A DNA stretch of 64,000 bases from assembly GCA_963789495.1 (NCBI GenBank), contig CAWBLP010000014.1, positions 124,001 to 188,000 on the forward strand, in the 5' to 3' direction. A program made the position numbers and the translations under genes. Each line of letters begins with the position of its first letter. Position 1 is the stretch's first letter. The notes below the pieces were generated by a model. It made no database searches, had not been told where the DNA came from, and saw only the letters and a list, made by a program, of their open reading frames with translations. The DNA comes from CAWBLP01 sp963789495 (lineage in GTDB: Bacteria; Pseudomonadota; Alphaproteobacteria; Acetobacterales; Acetobacteraceae). This document shows, in pieces, positions 17,285 through 26,691 of the stretch.

Positions 17285-18490
17285 ATGTCCGAACCAACCG
17301 GCCCTTTGAAGGGTCTGCGCGTCTTCGACCTGACCCGCGTCCTGGCAGGACCCACCTGCGTGCAGATGCTGGCCGACCTCGGCGCCGACGTGATCAAGAT
17401 CGAGCGGCCCGGCGCCGGTGACGACACCCGCGGCTTTGCCCCGCCCTACATGCAGAACACCAAGGAGAGCGCGTATTTCGTCGGGGTGAACCGCAACAAG
17501 CGCTCGGTCACGCTGGATATCGGCCAGCCCGAGGGCCAGGAGATCGCCCGAAAGCTGATCGCCGACTGCGACATGCTGGTGGAGAACTTCAAGGTCGGTG
17601 CGCTGGCGAAATACGGCCTGGGCTACCAGCAGCTGCACGCGCAATTCCCCCGCCTGATCTACTGCTCGATCACCGGATTCGGGCAGACCGGCCCCTATGC
17701 GCCGCGGCCGGGCTATGATTCGCTGATCCAGGCGATGGGCGGGGTGATGAGCCTGACCGGGGAGCCGGACGGGCTGCCGCAGAAGGTCGGCGTGCCGGTG
17801 GCCGATCTGTTCGCCGGACTGTATGGCTGCATCGGCCTGCTCGCCGCGCTGCGCCACCGCGACCAGACCGGGCAGGGCCAGCAGATCGATATCGGCATGT
17901 TGGACACCCACGTCGCCTGGCTCGCCAACCAGGGCATGAACTACCTCGCCACCGGCGAAAACCCGCCGCGGCTGGGCAACCAGCACCCCAACATCGTGCC
18001 GTACCAGGTGTTCCCGACCCAGGACGGGTTCGTGGTGCTGTCGATCGGCAACGACCCCACCTTCAAGCGGTTCTGTGACGCCTTCGCGCTGACCCATCTG
18101 CTGGAGGATGCCCGCTTCGCCACCAATGCCGCGCGGGTGGAAAACCGCAAGCTGGTCACCGACACGCTGACCCCGGTGATGCAGCAGCACCCCACCACAT
18201 GGTGGGTGGAGCGGCTGGAGGCGCTCAAGATCGGCTGCGGCCCGATCAACCGGCTGTCGGAGGTGTTCGCCGATCCGCAGGTGGTGGCGCGCGGCGCGGT
18301 GGTGGAAATGACCCACGGCTCCGGCGAGCAGGTGAAGGTAATCGCCAACCCGGTGCGGCTGTCGGAGACGCCGGTGGATTATCGCCTCGCCCCGCCGCTG
18401 CTGGGGGAGCACACGGACAGCGTACTCCGCGACAGGCTGGGTCTGGACGAGGCGAGGCTGGCGGCGCTGCGGGAGAAGGGGGTGATCTGA
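17285..18490 (+). CDS. CaiB/BaiF family CoA-transferase
   Basis: A 401-residue class III CoA-transferase, which moves CoA between carboxylic acids. The N-terminus LKGLRVFDLTRVLAGPTCVQMLADLGADVIKIE is the family signature, and the catalytic Asp is expected in IDIGMLDTHVAWL (about residue 204). The start at 17285 follows GGGAGAAAG; another ATG lies 4 bases earlier but out of frame. Family relatives act on carnitine, oxalate, succinate/mesaconate and others; the substrate here is not known. It is divergent from an MFS carrier. Confidence 0.9.
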   Translation: MSEPTGPLKGLRVFDLTRVLAGPTCVQMLADLGADVIKIERPGAGDDTRGFAPPYMQNTKESAYFVGVNRNKRSVTLDIGQPEGQEIARKLIADCDMLVENFKVGALAKYGLGYQQLHAQFPRLIYCSITGFGQTGPYAPRPGYDSLIQAMGGVMSLTGEPDGLPQKVGVPVADLFAGLYGCIGLLAALRHRDQTGQGQQIDIGMLDTHVAWLANQGMNYLATGENPPRLGNQHPNIVPYQVFPTQDGFVVLSIGNDPTFKRFCDAFALTHLLEDARFATNAARVENRKLVTDTLTPVMQQHPTTWWVERLEALKIGCGPINRLSEVFADPQVVARGAVVEMTHGSGEQVKVIANPVRLSETPVDYRLAPPLLGEHTDSVLRDRLGLDEARLAALREKGVI

Positions 18491-18557
18491 GACCGGCTGG
18501 GCTCACCCGCGCGGATGCCGCTTCAATTCCGCCAGGAGACGCCCTATCTTCTCCGAC

Positions 18558-18887
18558 ATGGAACAGTTCGCCGTAACCGACCGGGCCGCGTCCCGCATCG
18601 CCGAGATCGTCGCCGCCGAGGGCCGAGATGCCGCGCTGCGCGTCGCCGTACTGGCGGGGGGCTGCTCGGGCTTCCAGTACAAGTTCGAGCTGGACCAGGC
18701 GCTGCAACCCGACGACCTGGTGATTGAGTGCGCCGGGGCGAAGGTGGTGGTCGATCCGGTCAGCCTGGATCTGCTGGCCGGCGGTCAGCTCGACTACACC
18801 GATGAGCTGATGGGCAGCTACTTCGCCGTGCGCAACCCGAACGCCAAATCGTCCTGCGGCTGCGGCACCAGCTTCTCGCTGGACTGA
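18558..18887 (+). CDS. erpA: A-type iron-sulfur cluster carrier (IscA/ErpA family)
   Basis: A 109-residue HesB/YadR/YfhF family protein that receives Fe-S clusters and passes them to apo-enzymes in the cytoplasm. The three cluster-binding cysteines are present: GGCSGFQY (about residue 36) and SSCGCGTSF (about residues 99-101). Length is normal for the family. IscA and ErpA cannot be separated confidently here, as no isc or suf genes are adjacent; the ErpA name is the more likely for an isolated alphaproteobacterial copy. The gene starts 68 bases after the CoA-transferase stop. Confidence 0.8.
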   Translation: MEQFAVTDRAASRIAEIVAAEGRDAALRVAVLAGGCSGFQYKFELDQALQPDDLVIECAGAKVVVDPVSLDLLAGGQLDYTDELMGSYFAVRNPNAKSSCGCGTSFSLD

Positions 18888-18995
18888 CCGGCGGGTCCCC
18901 GCGGCGGGACCGAGAGCCGGCGCAACGTGCGGATGGCCGCCCCGGCGGCGCCTCTCCTATCTGTCGCTCCACACGCAACCGATGGAGCGACACCG

Positions 18996-19475
18996 ATGGA
19001 TTTCCAAATTTCCGGCCTGCCGGTCGAGCCGTTCATCCCGTTCTTCGCGATGGACGACGCGACGCTGCTGGCCCATGGCGGGCGGCGGGTCGTGGCGAGC
19101 CCGGCGGACGGGCCGCTGATGCAACCCTGCCGGGTCAGCCTGCGCGACTCCGCGCCGGGCGAGACCTCGATCCTGGTCAACTTCCCGCATTTGCCGATCG
19201 AGTCGACGCCGTACCGCGCCAGCGGGCCGATCTTTGTGCGACAGGGAGTGACGCAGACCGCGCGGTTCGTGAACCAGGTGCCGGCGCAGCAGCGCATGCG
19301 TCTGCTGTCGGTGCGGGCCTATGACGCGGACGGCATCATGGTCGATGCCGAGGTGGCGGAAGGCACCGAACTGGAAGCACTGATCGACCGCATGTTCGGC
19401 CGCAACGATGTCGCGTTCCTGCATGCGCACAACGCCCGGCGCGGCTGCTATTCCTGCCGCATCGATCGGGTGTGA
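18996..19475 (+). CDS. DUF1203 domain protein
   Basis: A 159-residue soluble protein matching the DUF1203 family in length and in the run MQPCRVSLRDSAPGE, which begins the family core. The C-terminal HAHNARRGCYSCRIDRV is also typical. No enzymatic motif is evident and the family has no assigned function. The ATG at 18996 is preceded by GGAGCGA; the longer frame starts in the preceding intergenic region. It ends about 75 bases before a strong two-part hairpin that separates it from the convergent ABC binding-protein gene. Confidence 0.75.
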   Translation: MDFQISGLPVEPFIPFFAMDDATLLAHGGRRVVASPADGPLMQPCRVSLRDSAPGETSILVNFPHLPIESTPYRASGPIFVRQGVTQTARFVNQVPAQQRMRLLSVRAYDADGIMVDAEVAEGTELEALIDRMFGRNDVAFLHAHNARRGCYSCRIDRV

Positions 19476-19550
19476 GCGCGCGGGCCACGCGCTTTCCACC
19501 CGGCCAACATGACAAGCGTGAACACCCCTTCGCACTCACGGCGATGGGGC

Positions 19551-19606
19551 AATTCGGGCGAAACGCAGACCCGTCGCCCGACGGTGACGGGTCTGCATCC
19601 CGAATT
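19551..19606. terminator. Two-part hairpin, likely bidirectional terminator
   Basis: An 8-bp outer stem (AATTCGGG/CCCGAATT) surrounds an 11-bp perfect inner stem (GCAGACCCGTC/GACGGGTCTGC) with a 10-base loop. It lies between the DUF1203 stop (19475) and the stop of the convergent binding-protein gene (19611), so it can terminate from both sides. No clear U-run follows on either strand, so intrinsic termination strength is uncertain. It is unrelated in sequence to the larger repeats at other convergent junctions. Confidence 0.65.
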
Positions 19607-19610
19607 TGCG

Positions 19611-21218
19611 TTACGTCGTGGCCTGGTACAGCTCCACTTCCCAGCCCGCGGCGGTCAGCGGGAACGACTTCAATGTGTTCCGCACCGCGAACTGATAGAT
19701 CGGCTGGAACAGGATGAGCAGGCTCGACTGGTCGATCAGCTGCTTCTCGTATTCCAGGTACAGCGCGGACCGCTTGGTGGTATCGGGTTCGGCAGCGGCC
19801 TGCTCGACGGTCTTGATCAGCGCCGGATCGGGCGTCCAGTGGATGCGCTTGGCGACGCGACGCACGCTGGCCGATGCCCACTGGTCCGTTTCTACACCGG
19901 ATGGATTCCAGAAGGTCAGTACCGCGGTGGATTTCCCGGTGGTGTATTGCGTGCGCAGGTTCACCTGGTCGATCGGGTCCAGCACCACCTTGATGCCGAC
20001 GCGCGCCAGATCCGACTGCAGCTTCTGCGCCAGCACGGAATAGGACAGGCCGGAGACCGCGGCATCGCCATAGCTCAGCTTGAACTCGAACCCATTGGGG
20101 AAGCCGGCCTTCTTCAGCAGGTCCTTCGCCCGGTCCAGGTCCTGATGCCAGCTGTATTTCTTGGTGGTCTCTTCGGTGGACCCGTACAGCCCGATCGGGA
20201 TGAAACTGGCGCAGCGCATCGCCTTGCCGCCGAGCAGGCTGGTGATGATGCCGTCATAGTCGATTGCACAGGCGATCGCCTGGCGCGCTTCCTTGACCGC
20301 GAGAGCCTTGTTGAAATCAGGTTCGTTGGTCAGCGCCATGTACACGTAGTCGAGGCTGCGCAGCCCTTCGACGCGGACGTTCTTGTCGCCTTTCAGCGTG
20401 TTGATCTGCTCGGGGATCAGGTTGAACGCGGCGCCGATATCGCCGCGGCGGATCGCCAGCAGCTGGGTCGCGCTGTCGCCCATGTGGCGGATGATCACGT
20501 GCTCGAAATGCACCTTGCCGCGGAAATAGTGCTCATTCCGGGTCAGCAGGATCTGTGCGTTGCGGGTCCAGCCGACCAGGGTGAACGGACCGGCGCCGGC
20601 CGAATGCTGGTTCAGCCAATTCGTTGCTTTGTCGGCGGTATTGGCGTCGGCGCCGGCGGTGCCGCCCTGCGCGGACACCGCGGCGCGATCCATGATGCCG
20701 AAATTCGGTCCGGACAGGATCGCCAGGATCGGCTGGGTGGCATCCTTCAGGATCAGGTCGATGGTGTGCGGATCGACGACATTCACCGCCGTCACGTTGG
20801 CGACGTATTGCGACGGCTGGTCCTTCATATTGATCAGCCGGTCGAACGTCCACTTGACATCTTCGGCGGTGACCGGGCGGCCGCTGTTGAACTTCGCGTC
20901 GGCCAGGTGGAAGCGCCAGCCCTTGCCGTCGCTGGTCTTTTCCCAGGATTTGGCGAGAGCGGGCTTCACCTGCAGATAGTCGCCGGGCGACATGGTCACC
21001 AGTGACTCGTAGGCGGCGCGCACGGTCAGCGGCGCGGTGTATTGCGCTTCCCGCGCCGGATCGAAGGTGATCGAGTCGCTGATGTCGATGCCGAGCACCA
21101 GCGTGCCACCGCTGGTTGCAGCATGAACTTTTTCCGGCAGTCCGGCGGCGAGCGCCGCACCGCCGATCCCCAGCATGCGTACCACGTCACGCCGGCCAAC
21201 CCATCCGATCTCGCGCAC
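19611..21218 (-). CDS. ABC transporter periplasmic substrate-binding protein, family 5 (peptide/Dpp type)
   Basis: A 535-residue SBP_bac_5 protein that would capture dipeptides, oligopeptides or similar ligands in the periplasm. The N-terminus GRRDVVRMLGIGGAALAAG is twin-arginine-like, with cleavage plausible after HAA (about residue 34). Family signatures include TFDPAREAQYT, YLQVKPALAKSWEKTSDGKGW and the characteristic FHLADAKFNSGRPVTAEDV. It is transcribed divergently from the permease and ATPase genes at 21335, which complete the importer. A shared regulatory region lies at 21219-21334. Confidence 0.9.
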   Translation of the reverse strand: MREIGWVGRRDVVRMLGIGGAALAAGLPEKVHAATSGGTLVLGIDISDSITFDPAREAQYTAPLTVRAAYESLVTMSPGDYLQVKPALAKSWEKTSDGKGWRFHLADAKFNSGRPVTAEDVKWTFDRLINMKDQPSQYVANVTAVNVVDPHTIDLILKDATQPILAILSGPNFGIMDRAAVSAQGGTAGADANTADKATNWLNQHSAGAGPFTLVGWTRNAQILLTRNEHYFRGKVHFEHVIIRHMGDSATQLLAIRRGDIGAAFNLIPEQINTLKGDKNVRVEGLRSLDYVYMALTNEPDFNKALAVKEARQAIACAIDYDGIITSLLGGKAMRCASFIPIGLYGSTEETTKKYSWHQDLDRAKDLLKKAGFPNGFEFKLSYGDAAVSGLSYSVLAQKLQSDLARVGIKVVLDPIDQVNLRTQYTTGKSTAVLTFWNPSGVETDQWASASVRRVAKRIHWTPDPALIKTVEQAAAEPDTTKRSALYLEYEKQLIDQSSLLILFQPIYQFAVRNTLKSFPLTAAGWEVELYQATT

Positions 21219-21334
21219 CGTCCCCTCCTTATGCTTATCGCTTCGAAGCCGATTATAGGGGCGCGTCGCGGTGATACAACTTGGCGCCTCGCAGCCCTTG
21301 GGTTATGTGGCGAGCCAAGGGAGGAACGCATCGC

Positions 21335-22348
21335 GTGCTACGCTACATCGCCTCGCGTCTGGTAATTGCCGCGGCGATGGTGCTGGCGGCGACGCTGATC
21401 ATCTTTCTGATTGCGAACACCGTGCCGGGCGATCCGGTGCTGACCCAGCTTGGCGACATTGCCGCCAACAACCCCGACATGGTCGCAGCCTACCGACATA
21501 AATGGGGTCTCGACCTGCCGATGTGGGACCGCTACTGGCTGTTCCTCGATGGGCTGGCGCATGGCGACCTCGGCGTTTCCATCTCGTCGCAGCGCCCGGT
21601 GCTGGAAGATATCGCGCAATATGCGCCCGCCACCATCGAGCTTTCCACCGTCGCGTTTCTCCTCTCCGTCCTGTTCGGACTGCCGCTCGGCGTGCTCGCC
21701 GCGATGAAGCGGGATTCCTGGGTCGATCACCTGGCGCGTGCGGTGTCGCTGATCGGGGTTTCGGCGCCAACCTTCTGGCTCGCCTTCATCATGCTCGCGG
21801 TGTTCTACGGCTGGCTCGGTTGGGCGCCGGGTCCGGGCCAGATCGGCGCCGACCAGTTTCCGCCACCCGATGTCACCGGAGTCATGTTGATCGATGCGCC
21901 ATTGGCCGGGCAATGGGATACGTTCTGGGACGCGCTCGCGCATCTCGTGCTGCCCTCGATCGTGCTGGCGGCCGCAACCGTCGGGTTGATCACCCGCACC
22001 ACACGGGCCGCGATGCTGGAGGCGCTGTCGCAGGATTATATCCGGGTCGCCCGCGCCAAAGGCTTGTTGCGCCGGGTTATCATGATGGGTCACGCGCTGC
22101 CCAACGCGCTGCTGCCGGTGGTGACACTGGGCGGGCTTGCCTACGCGCAGTTGCTGACCGGCACCGTGCTGACTGAAACGATCTTCTCCTGGCCCGGGCT
22201 TGGCCGCTACACCTTCCAAAGCGCGGTGATCCTGGACTTCCCAGCGATCATGGGCGTCACGCTGATGGTCGCGATCGTCTATGCAGTGGTGAACCTGGTG
22301 GTCGACGTGTCGTACGCGCTGCTCGATCCGCGGGTGATGCGACGATGA
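21335..22348 (+). CDS. ABC transporter permease, DppB/OppB type
   Basis: A 337-residue inner-membrane permease. N-terminal RYIASRLVIAAAMVLAATLIIFLI is the first helix typical of DppB, NTVPGDPVL is its conserved motif, and DYIRVARAKGL (about residue 231) is the EAA loop that contacts the ATPase. I used the GTG at 21335, which has an AGGGAGG site about 10 bases upstream and gives the family's usual N-terminus. The stop overlaps the next gene's start by 4 bases (ATGA). Confidence 0.9.
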   Translation: MLRYIASRLVIAAAMVLAATLIIFLIANTVPGDPVLTQLGDIAANNPDMVAAYRHKWGLDLPMWDRYWLFLDGLAHGDLGVSISSQRPVLEDIAQYAPATIELSTVAFLLSVLFGLPLGVLAAMKRDSWVDHLARAVSLIGVSAPTFWLAFIMLAVFYGWLGWAPGPGQIGADQFPPPDVTGVMLIDAPLAGQWDTFWDALAHLVLPSIVLAAATVGLITRTTRAAMLEALSQDYIRVARAKGLLRRVIMMGHALPNALLPVVTLGGLAYAQLLTGTVLTETIFSWPGLGRYTFQSAVILDFPAIMGVTLMVAIVYAVVNLVVDVSYALLDPRVMRR

Positions 22349-23247
22349 GCGTGCCGACCACGGCGCTGACCGACAGCGAGGCCGCAACGATCGCCGCCGC
22401 CTCCACCCGCTCCGCCGCCAGCCGCCGGCATCGCTGGCTGCAACGCTACGGCCTGGCCGCGGCGGGCGGCATCGTGATCGTGCTGTGGACGCTGGCTGCG
22501 CTGCTGGCGCCCTGGATCACGCATTATCCGCCCAGTGCGGTGAATGTGGTCGGACGTCTCGCGCCGCCGTCATTCGAACATTGGCTGGGGACCGACGAAC
22601 TCGGCCGCGACGTGCTGACCCGCATCATCTTCGGCGCGCGCACCTCGCTGCTGGTCGGCTTCACCGTGGTGCTGATCGGCGGTGCCATCGGCACGCTGGT
22701 CGGTGCCGTCGCGGCCTATGCACGCGGCTTCATCGAAGAAGCGCTGATGCGCGCCACCGACCTGATGTTCTGCTTCCCACCGATCATCCTGGCGATGGCG
22801 ATCGCCGCGGCGCTCGGCATCGGCACACGCAACACAGTGATCGCAATGCTGGTGGTGTGGTGGCCGAAATTCGCCCGCCTGTCGCGCAGCCTTGTGCTGG
22901 GCCAGCGCTCGCTGGAATATGTGGCGGCGGCGCGCACCATCGGCTTCTCGCCGACGCATATTCTGTTCCGCCAGATCCTGCCCAACGCCGTGGGACCGCT
23001 GGTGGTGCTGCTGACGCTGGACCTGGGCAATGCGATCCTGGTGTTCGCCGGCCTGTCGTTCCTGGGCCTCGGCGTGGTGCCGCCGACGCCGGAATGGGGA
23101 TCGATGGTCTCGGAAGGCCGTGAACTGGTGGCGCAATGGTGGGTCGCCACCTTCCCCGGCATCGCGATCCTGACCGTGGTGATCGGTTTCAACTTCGTGG
23201 GCGACGGCCTGCGCGACTGGCTGGACCCGCATGCAAGACGACGCTGA
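22345..23247 (+). CDS. ABC transporter permease, DppC/OppC type
   Basis: A 300-residue inner-membrane permease partner of the preceding gene. The first helix is preceded by a positively charged segment. HWLGTDELGRDVLTRIIFGARTSL is the DppC signature, and LEYVAAARTIGFSPTHILFRQILPN is the EAA loop. It overlaps the upstream permease by 4 bases and the ATPase gene by 17, so the three are one translationally coupled operon. Presumed role: forming the channel for the family 5 binding protein at 19611. Confidence 0.9.
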   Translation: MSVPTTALTDSEAATIAAASTRSAASRRHRWLQRYGLAAAGGIVIVLWTLAALLAPWITHYPPSAVNVVGRLAPPSFEHWLGTDELGRDVLTRIIFGARTSLLVGFTVVLIGGAIGTLVGAVAAYARGFIEEALMRATDLMFCFPPIILAMAIAAALGIGTRNTVIAMLVVWWPKFARLSRSLVLGQRSLEYVAAARTIGFSPTHILFRQILPNAVGPLVVLLTLDLGNAILVFAGLSFLGLGVVPPTPEWGSMVSEGRELVAQWWVATFPGIAILTVVIGFNFVGDGLRDWLDPHARRR

Positions 23248-25261
23248 ACCGCTGCTGCAGGTCGCCGATCTGCGCACCTGGTTCTTCACCGATGCCGGAG
23301 TCGTTCGCGCGGTGGATGGTGTCAGCTTCACCCTGCAGCGCGGTGAGACGCTGGGGATCGTCGGCGAATCCGGCTCCGGCAAGAGCGTGGCGGCGAAGTC
23401 CATCATGAACCTGCTGGAGGAGCCGGCGCGCATCGTTGCCGGTTCCATCCGGTTCCGCGGCCGGGAGATCACCGGCCTGTCGGAAGACGAACTGCGCGAC
23501 ATCCGCGGTGCGGAAATCGCGATGGTGTTCCAGGACCCGATGACCTCGCTCAATCCGGTGCTGCGCATCTCCCACCAGTTGATCGAGACCATGACGGCGC
23601 ATGCCCGGTTCGCGCCGGATGCGGCGCGCACACGGGCGGCGTCGCTGCTGGGGCGGATGGGCGTGGCGCGTCCGGAAGGCATGCTGGATGCGTGGCCGCA
23701 TCAGTTCTCCGGCGGGATGCGCCAGCGGGTGATGCTGGCGATGGGGTTCGCCAACGAACCGTCGCTGATCCTGGCGGACGAGCCGACCACCGCGTTGGAC
23801 GTCACCATCCAGGCGCAGATCCTGGACCTGTTGCGCGCGCTGAACGCCGACCTCGGCACCGCCGTGATCCTGATCAGCCACGACCTCGGCGTGATCGCCA
23901 ATGTCTGTTCGCGCGTGCTGGTGATGTATGCCGGCGAGGTGGTGGAGGAAGGTCGGCCGGAGGACCTGCTGACCGACCCGCGGCATCCCTACACCTGGGC
24001 GCTGCTGCACGCCGCACCGCGCATGGATGGCGAGGTGACGGCCGATCGGCGCCTCGCCACCATCGAGGGCCAGCCGCCCGATGCGCGCGCCTGGCCTGAC
24101 GGCTGTCGGTTTCGCGCCCGCTGTCCGTTTGCGGTGGAGGCATGTGCACGCCATCCCGAACTGCTGCCGATCGTCGAGGGCCGCAGCGCACGCTGCTGGG
24201 TCACCCAGGACGGCCAGACGCTGCATCCACCGCCGCGCGTTGCCAGTTCGGCCGAACGGGAACGTGAGGCGGCCGCGGCGGCGCCTCTGTTGCAGGTGCA
24301 AGGCCTGGTCAAGCATTTCCCGCTGCCGCGCGAGAACTTCCTGGAACCCGTGCGCATGCTGCGTGCGGTGGACGGCGTCGATCTGGAGGTGATGCCGGGC
24401 GAGACGGTCGGCCTGGTCGGCGAATCCGGCTGCGGCAAGTCGACGCTCGCACGCCTGGTGATGCGGCTGGAGGAGCCGACCGGCGGACGGATCGTGTTCG
24501 ACGGCCAGGATATCAGCCATGCCTCGCAATCGGCGATCCGACCGTTGCGGCGCCGCATGCAGATGATCTTCCAGGACCCGTATGCCTCGCTGAATCCGCG
24601 CATGACCGTGCGGGAGATTCTGGCCGGGCCGATGCGCCTGCACGGGCTGGTCGATGGCGCGGCCGGCGCCCGCGAGCGGGTGGCGGAGTTGCTGAACCTG
24701 GTCGGGCTGCCGCCCGCTGCGGCGGAACGGTTTCCGCATGAGTTTTCCGGCGGGCAGCGGCAGCGTGTTTCGATCGCCCGTGCACTGGCGGTGGAGCCGG
24801 TGTTTGTGGTCGGGGATGAGCCGATCTCGGCGCTGGACGTGAACATCCAGGCGCAGATCATCAATCTGCTGATCGGCCTGCAGGAACGGCTGCGCCTGAC
24901 CTATCTGTTCATCGCGCACGACCTGGCGGTGGTGCGGCACATCTCCGACCGGATCGTGGTGCTGTATCTCGGCCGGGTGGTGGAGACGGCACGGGCGGCG
25001 GATCTGTTCCACCACCCGCTGCATCCTTACACCGCGAGCCTGATCTCGGCGGTGCCGACCCCGGATGTGCGGCTGTCACGCCAGCGGATCGTGCTGTCCG
25101 GGGAGGTGCCGAGCGCGATCAATCCGCCGTCGGGGTGCCATTTCCGGACGCGATGCCCGGCCGCGACGGATCGCTGTGCTGCGGAGGTGCCACCTTTGGC
25201 GGAGGTGGCGTCGGGCCACCGGGTGGCCTGCCATTTTCCGGGGTCGGTGACGGTAAGCTAA
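23231..25261 (+). CDS. ABC transporter fused ATP-binding protein, DppD-DppF type
   Basis: A 676-residue protein with two complete nucleotide-binding domains, where many bacteria have two separate genes. Domain 1: Walker A GESGSGKSVAA (about 50), signature FSGGMRQRV, Walker B LILADEPTTALD. Domain 2: Walker A GESGCGKSTLA (about 395), signature FSGGQRQRV, Walker B FVVGDEPISALD. Each is followed by the Cys-rich oligopeptide C-terminal motif (CRFRARCPFAVEAC and CHFRTRCPAATDRC). It powers import with the two permeases upstream. The stop lies only about 3 bases before a long palindromic repeat. Confidence 0.92.
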   Translation: MQDDAEPLLQVADLRTWFFTDAGVVRAVDGVSFTLQRGETLGIVGESGSGKSVAAKSIMNLLEEPARIVAGSIRFRGREITGLSEDELRDIRGAEIAMVFQDPMTSLNPVLRISHQLIETMTAHARFAPDAARTRAASLLGRMGVARPEGMLDAWPHQFSGGMRQRVMLAMGFANEPSLILADEPTTALDVTIQAQILDLLRALNADLGTAVILISHDLGVIANVCSRVLVMYAGEVVEEGRPEDLLTDPRHPYTWALLHAAPRMDGEVTADRRLATIEGQPPDARAWPDGCRFRARCPFAVEACARHPELLPIVEGRSARCWVTQDGQTLHPPPRVASSAEREREAAAAAPLLQVQGLVKHFPLPRENFLEPVRMLRAVDGVDLEVMPGETVGLVGESGCGKSTLARLVMRLEEPTGGRIVFDGQDISHASQSAIRPLRRRMQMIFQDPYASLNPRMTVREILAGPMRLHGLVDGAAGARERVAELLNLVGLPPAAAERFPHEFSGGQRQRVSIARALAVEPVFVVGDEPISALDVNIQAQIINLLIGLQERLRLTYLFIAHDLAVVRHISDRIVVLYLGRVVETARAADLFHHPLHPYTASLISAVPTPDVRLSRQRIVLSGEVPSAINPPSGCHFRTRCPAATDRCAAEVPPLAEVASGHRVACHFPGSVTVS

Positions 25262-25263
25262 GC

Positions 25264-25502
25264 GTCGGGGCGTTGCCCCGAACCCCACCAGGTGGCTTTG
25301 CCCTCTGGCCCCCCAAAGGCACAGCCTTTGCAATCATATACCGTTTGGGTTGGGGAGGGGGCATGACGGCTTCGGACCACGCGGCCACCACAGAACGCCC
25401 CCTCCCCAACCCAAACAACATACGGTTCCAAGGGCCGGGCCCTTGGCGGGGTTTCAAGGGGCAGCGCCCCTTGATGGGGGTTTCGGGGGCAACGCCCCCA
25501 AC
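25264..25502. repeat. Long nested-palindrome intergenic repeat, copy A
   Basis: This is a GC-rich block filling the gap between the convergent dppDF-like and moaA genes. It consists of nested hairpins: CGGGGCGTTGCCCCG at the left, CAAAGGCACAGCCTTTG next, then perfect 20-base arms at 25343-25362 and 25397-25416 around a 34-base loop. Matching small hairpins occur on the right (CAAGGGGCAGCGCCCCTTG, GGGGGCAACGCCCCC). The right half is nearly the reverse complement of the left halves of copies B and C, so this copy is inverted relative to them. No ORF or transposase is inside. Confidence 0.85.
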
Positions 25503-25504
25503 TC

Positions 25505-26491
25505 TCAGCCCCCGGTCACACTCATATGCCGCCCGACAGCCGGCGTCTGGTGCCGCCGGTCGATGATGAAATCGTGACCCTTCGGCTTGCGGCTGATCGC
25601 CTCGCGGATCGCATCATCCAGCTCGTCGTCGGTCGCACCGGCGCGCAGCACCGCGCGCAGATCGGCGGAATCCTCCTGCCCCAGGCACATGTACAGCGTG
25701 CCGGTGCAGGTCAGCCGCACCCGGTTGCAGCTTTCGCAGAAATTATGGGTCATCGGGGTGATGAAGCCGATCCGCTGCCCGGTCTCCGCAACGTTGAAAT
25801 ACCGCGCCGGCCCGCCGGTGCGGTAATCCGTGTCCTCCAGCGTCCAGGTCTTGCGCAGCCGGCTGCGCACGATCGACAGCGGCAGATATTGCTCGGTGCG
25901 GTCGCCGGAGATCTCGCCCAGCGGCATCGTCTCGATCAGGCACAGATCCAGCCCGTGCTCGCCGCACCAGGCCAGCAGACCGTCGAACTCGTCCTCGTTG
26001 ACGCCCTTCATCGCGACCGCGTTGATCTTCACGGCAAGCCCGGCGGCCTTGGCGGCGAAGATTCCGTCCAGGGTCGGCTCGATCCGCCCGCGCCGGGTGA
26101 TGTCGGAGAAGCGCACGGGGTCGAGCGTATCCAGCGACACGTTCACTCGCCGCACCCCGGCCGCATACAGCCCCTCGGCATGCTTCGTGAGCTGCGTGCC
26201 GTTGGTGGTCAGCGTCAGTTCCTTGAGCCCGTCGCCGATCCGCGCACCCAGCCGCTGAAACAGCGTCATCACGTCGCGCCGCACCAGCGGCTCGCCGCCG
26301 GTGATGCGCAGCTTGTTGGTACCCAACCGGATGAAAGCGGAACAGATGCGGTCGAGTTCCTCCAGCGTTAGTACTTCCCGCTTCGGCAGGAAGTGCATGT
26401 CTTCAGCCATGCAATAGACGCAGCGCAGATCACAGCGGTCGGTGACCGAGACGCGCAGGTAGGTAATGGAACGGCCGAACGGGTCGATCAT
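25505..26491 (-). CDS. moaA: GTP 3',8-cyclase MoaA (molybdenum cofactor biosynthesis)
   Basis: A 328-residue radical SAM enzyme that, with MoaC, converts GTP to cyclic pyranopterin in the first step of molybdopterin synthesis. The N-terminal cluster motif CDLRCVYCMAED (CxxxCxxC, about residues 23-30) binds the SAM [4Fe-4S] cluster. The C-terminal CESCNRVRLTCTGTLYMC supplies the second cluster's cysteines, and the protein ends in Gly-Gly (SVTGG), needed for activity. The ATG at 26491 has AGGAGGAG about 12 bases upstream. No other moa gene is near; it is divergent from the chemotaxis cluster. Confidence 0.95.
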   Translation of the reverse strand: MIDPFGRSITYLRVSVTDRCDLRCVYCMAEDMHFLPKREVLTLEELDRICSAFIRLGTNKLRITGGEPLVRRDVMTLFQRLGARIGDGLKELTLTTNGTQLTKHAEGLYAAGVRRVNVSLDTLDPVRFSDITRRGRIEPTLDGIFAAKAAGLAVKINAVAMKGVNEDEFDGLLAWCGEHGLDLCLIETMPLGEISGDRTEQYLPLSIVRSRLRKTWTLEDTDYRTGGPARYFNVAETGQRIGFITPMTHNFCESCNRVRLTCTGTLYMCLGQEDSADLRAVLRAGATDDELDDAIREAISRKPKGHDFIIDRRHQTPAVGRHMSVTGG

Positions 26492-26691
26492 GACGGGACG
26501 AAACTCCTCCTCGCGCAATGGCGCCACACGCAATCGCGCGCACGGGACTGAGACTCACTTGCGCCACCATGCCCTGCTGTTCAAGGCCCCGCCAGTGGGA
26601 GGCTCGCCAGCAAAGGCTCGACAGGCGGGTCCGCCACGCCATAGTACTCATCCGATCCAACCAGCAAGCCTGTCGCCCAGGGGAATGGCTG

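Noticed and set aside
25264..25502. CRISPR-like repeats in the palindromic blocks
   Set aside because: The repeats are inverted and nested, not direct with unique spacers, and no cas gene is present.
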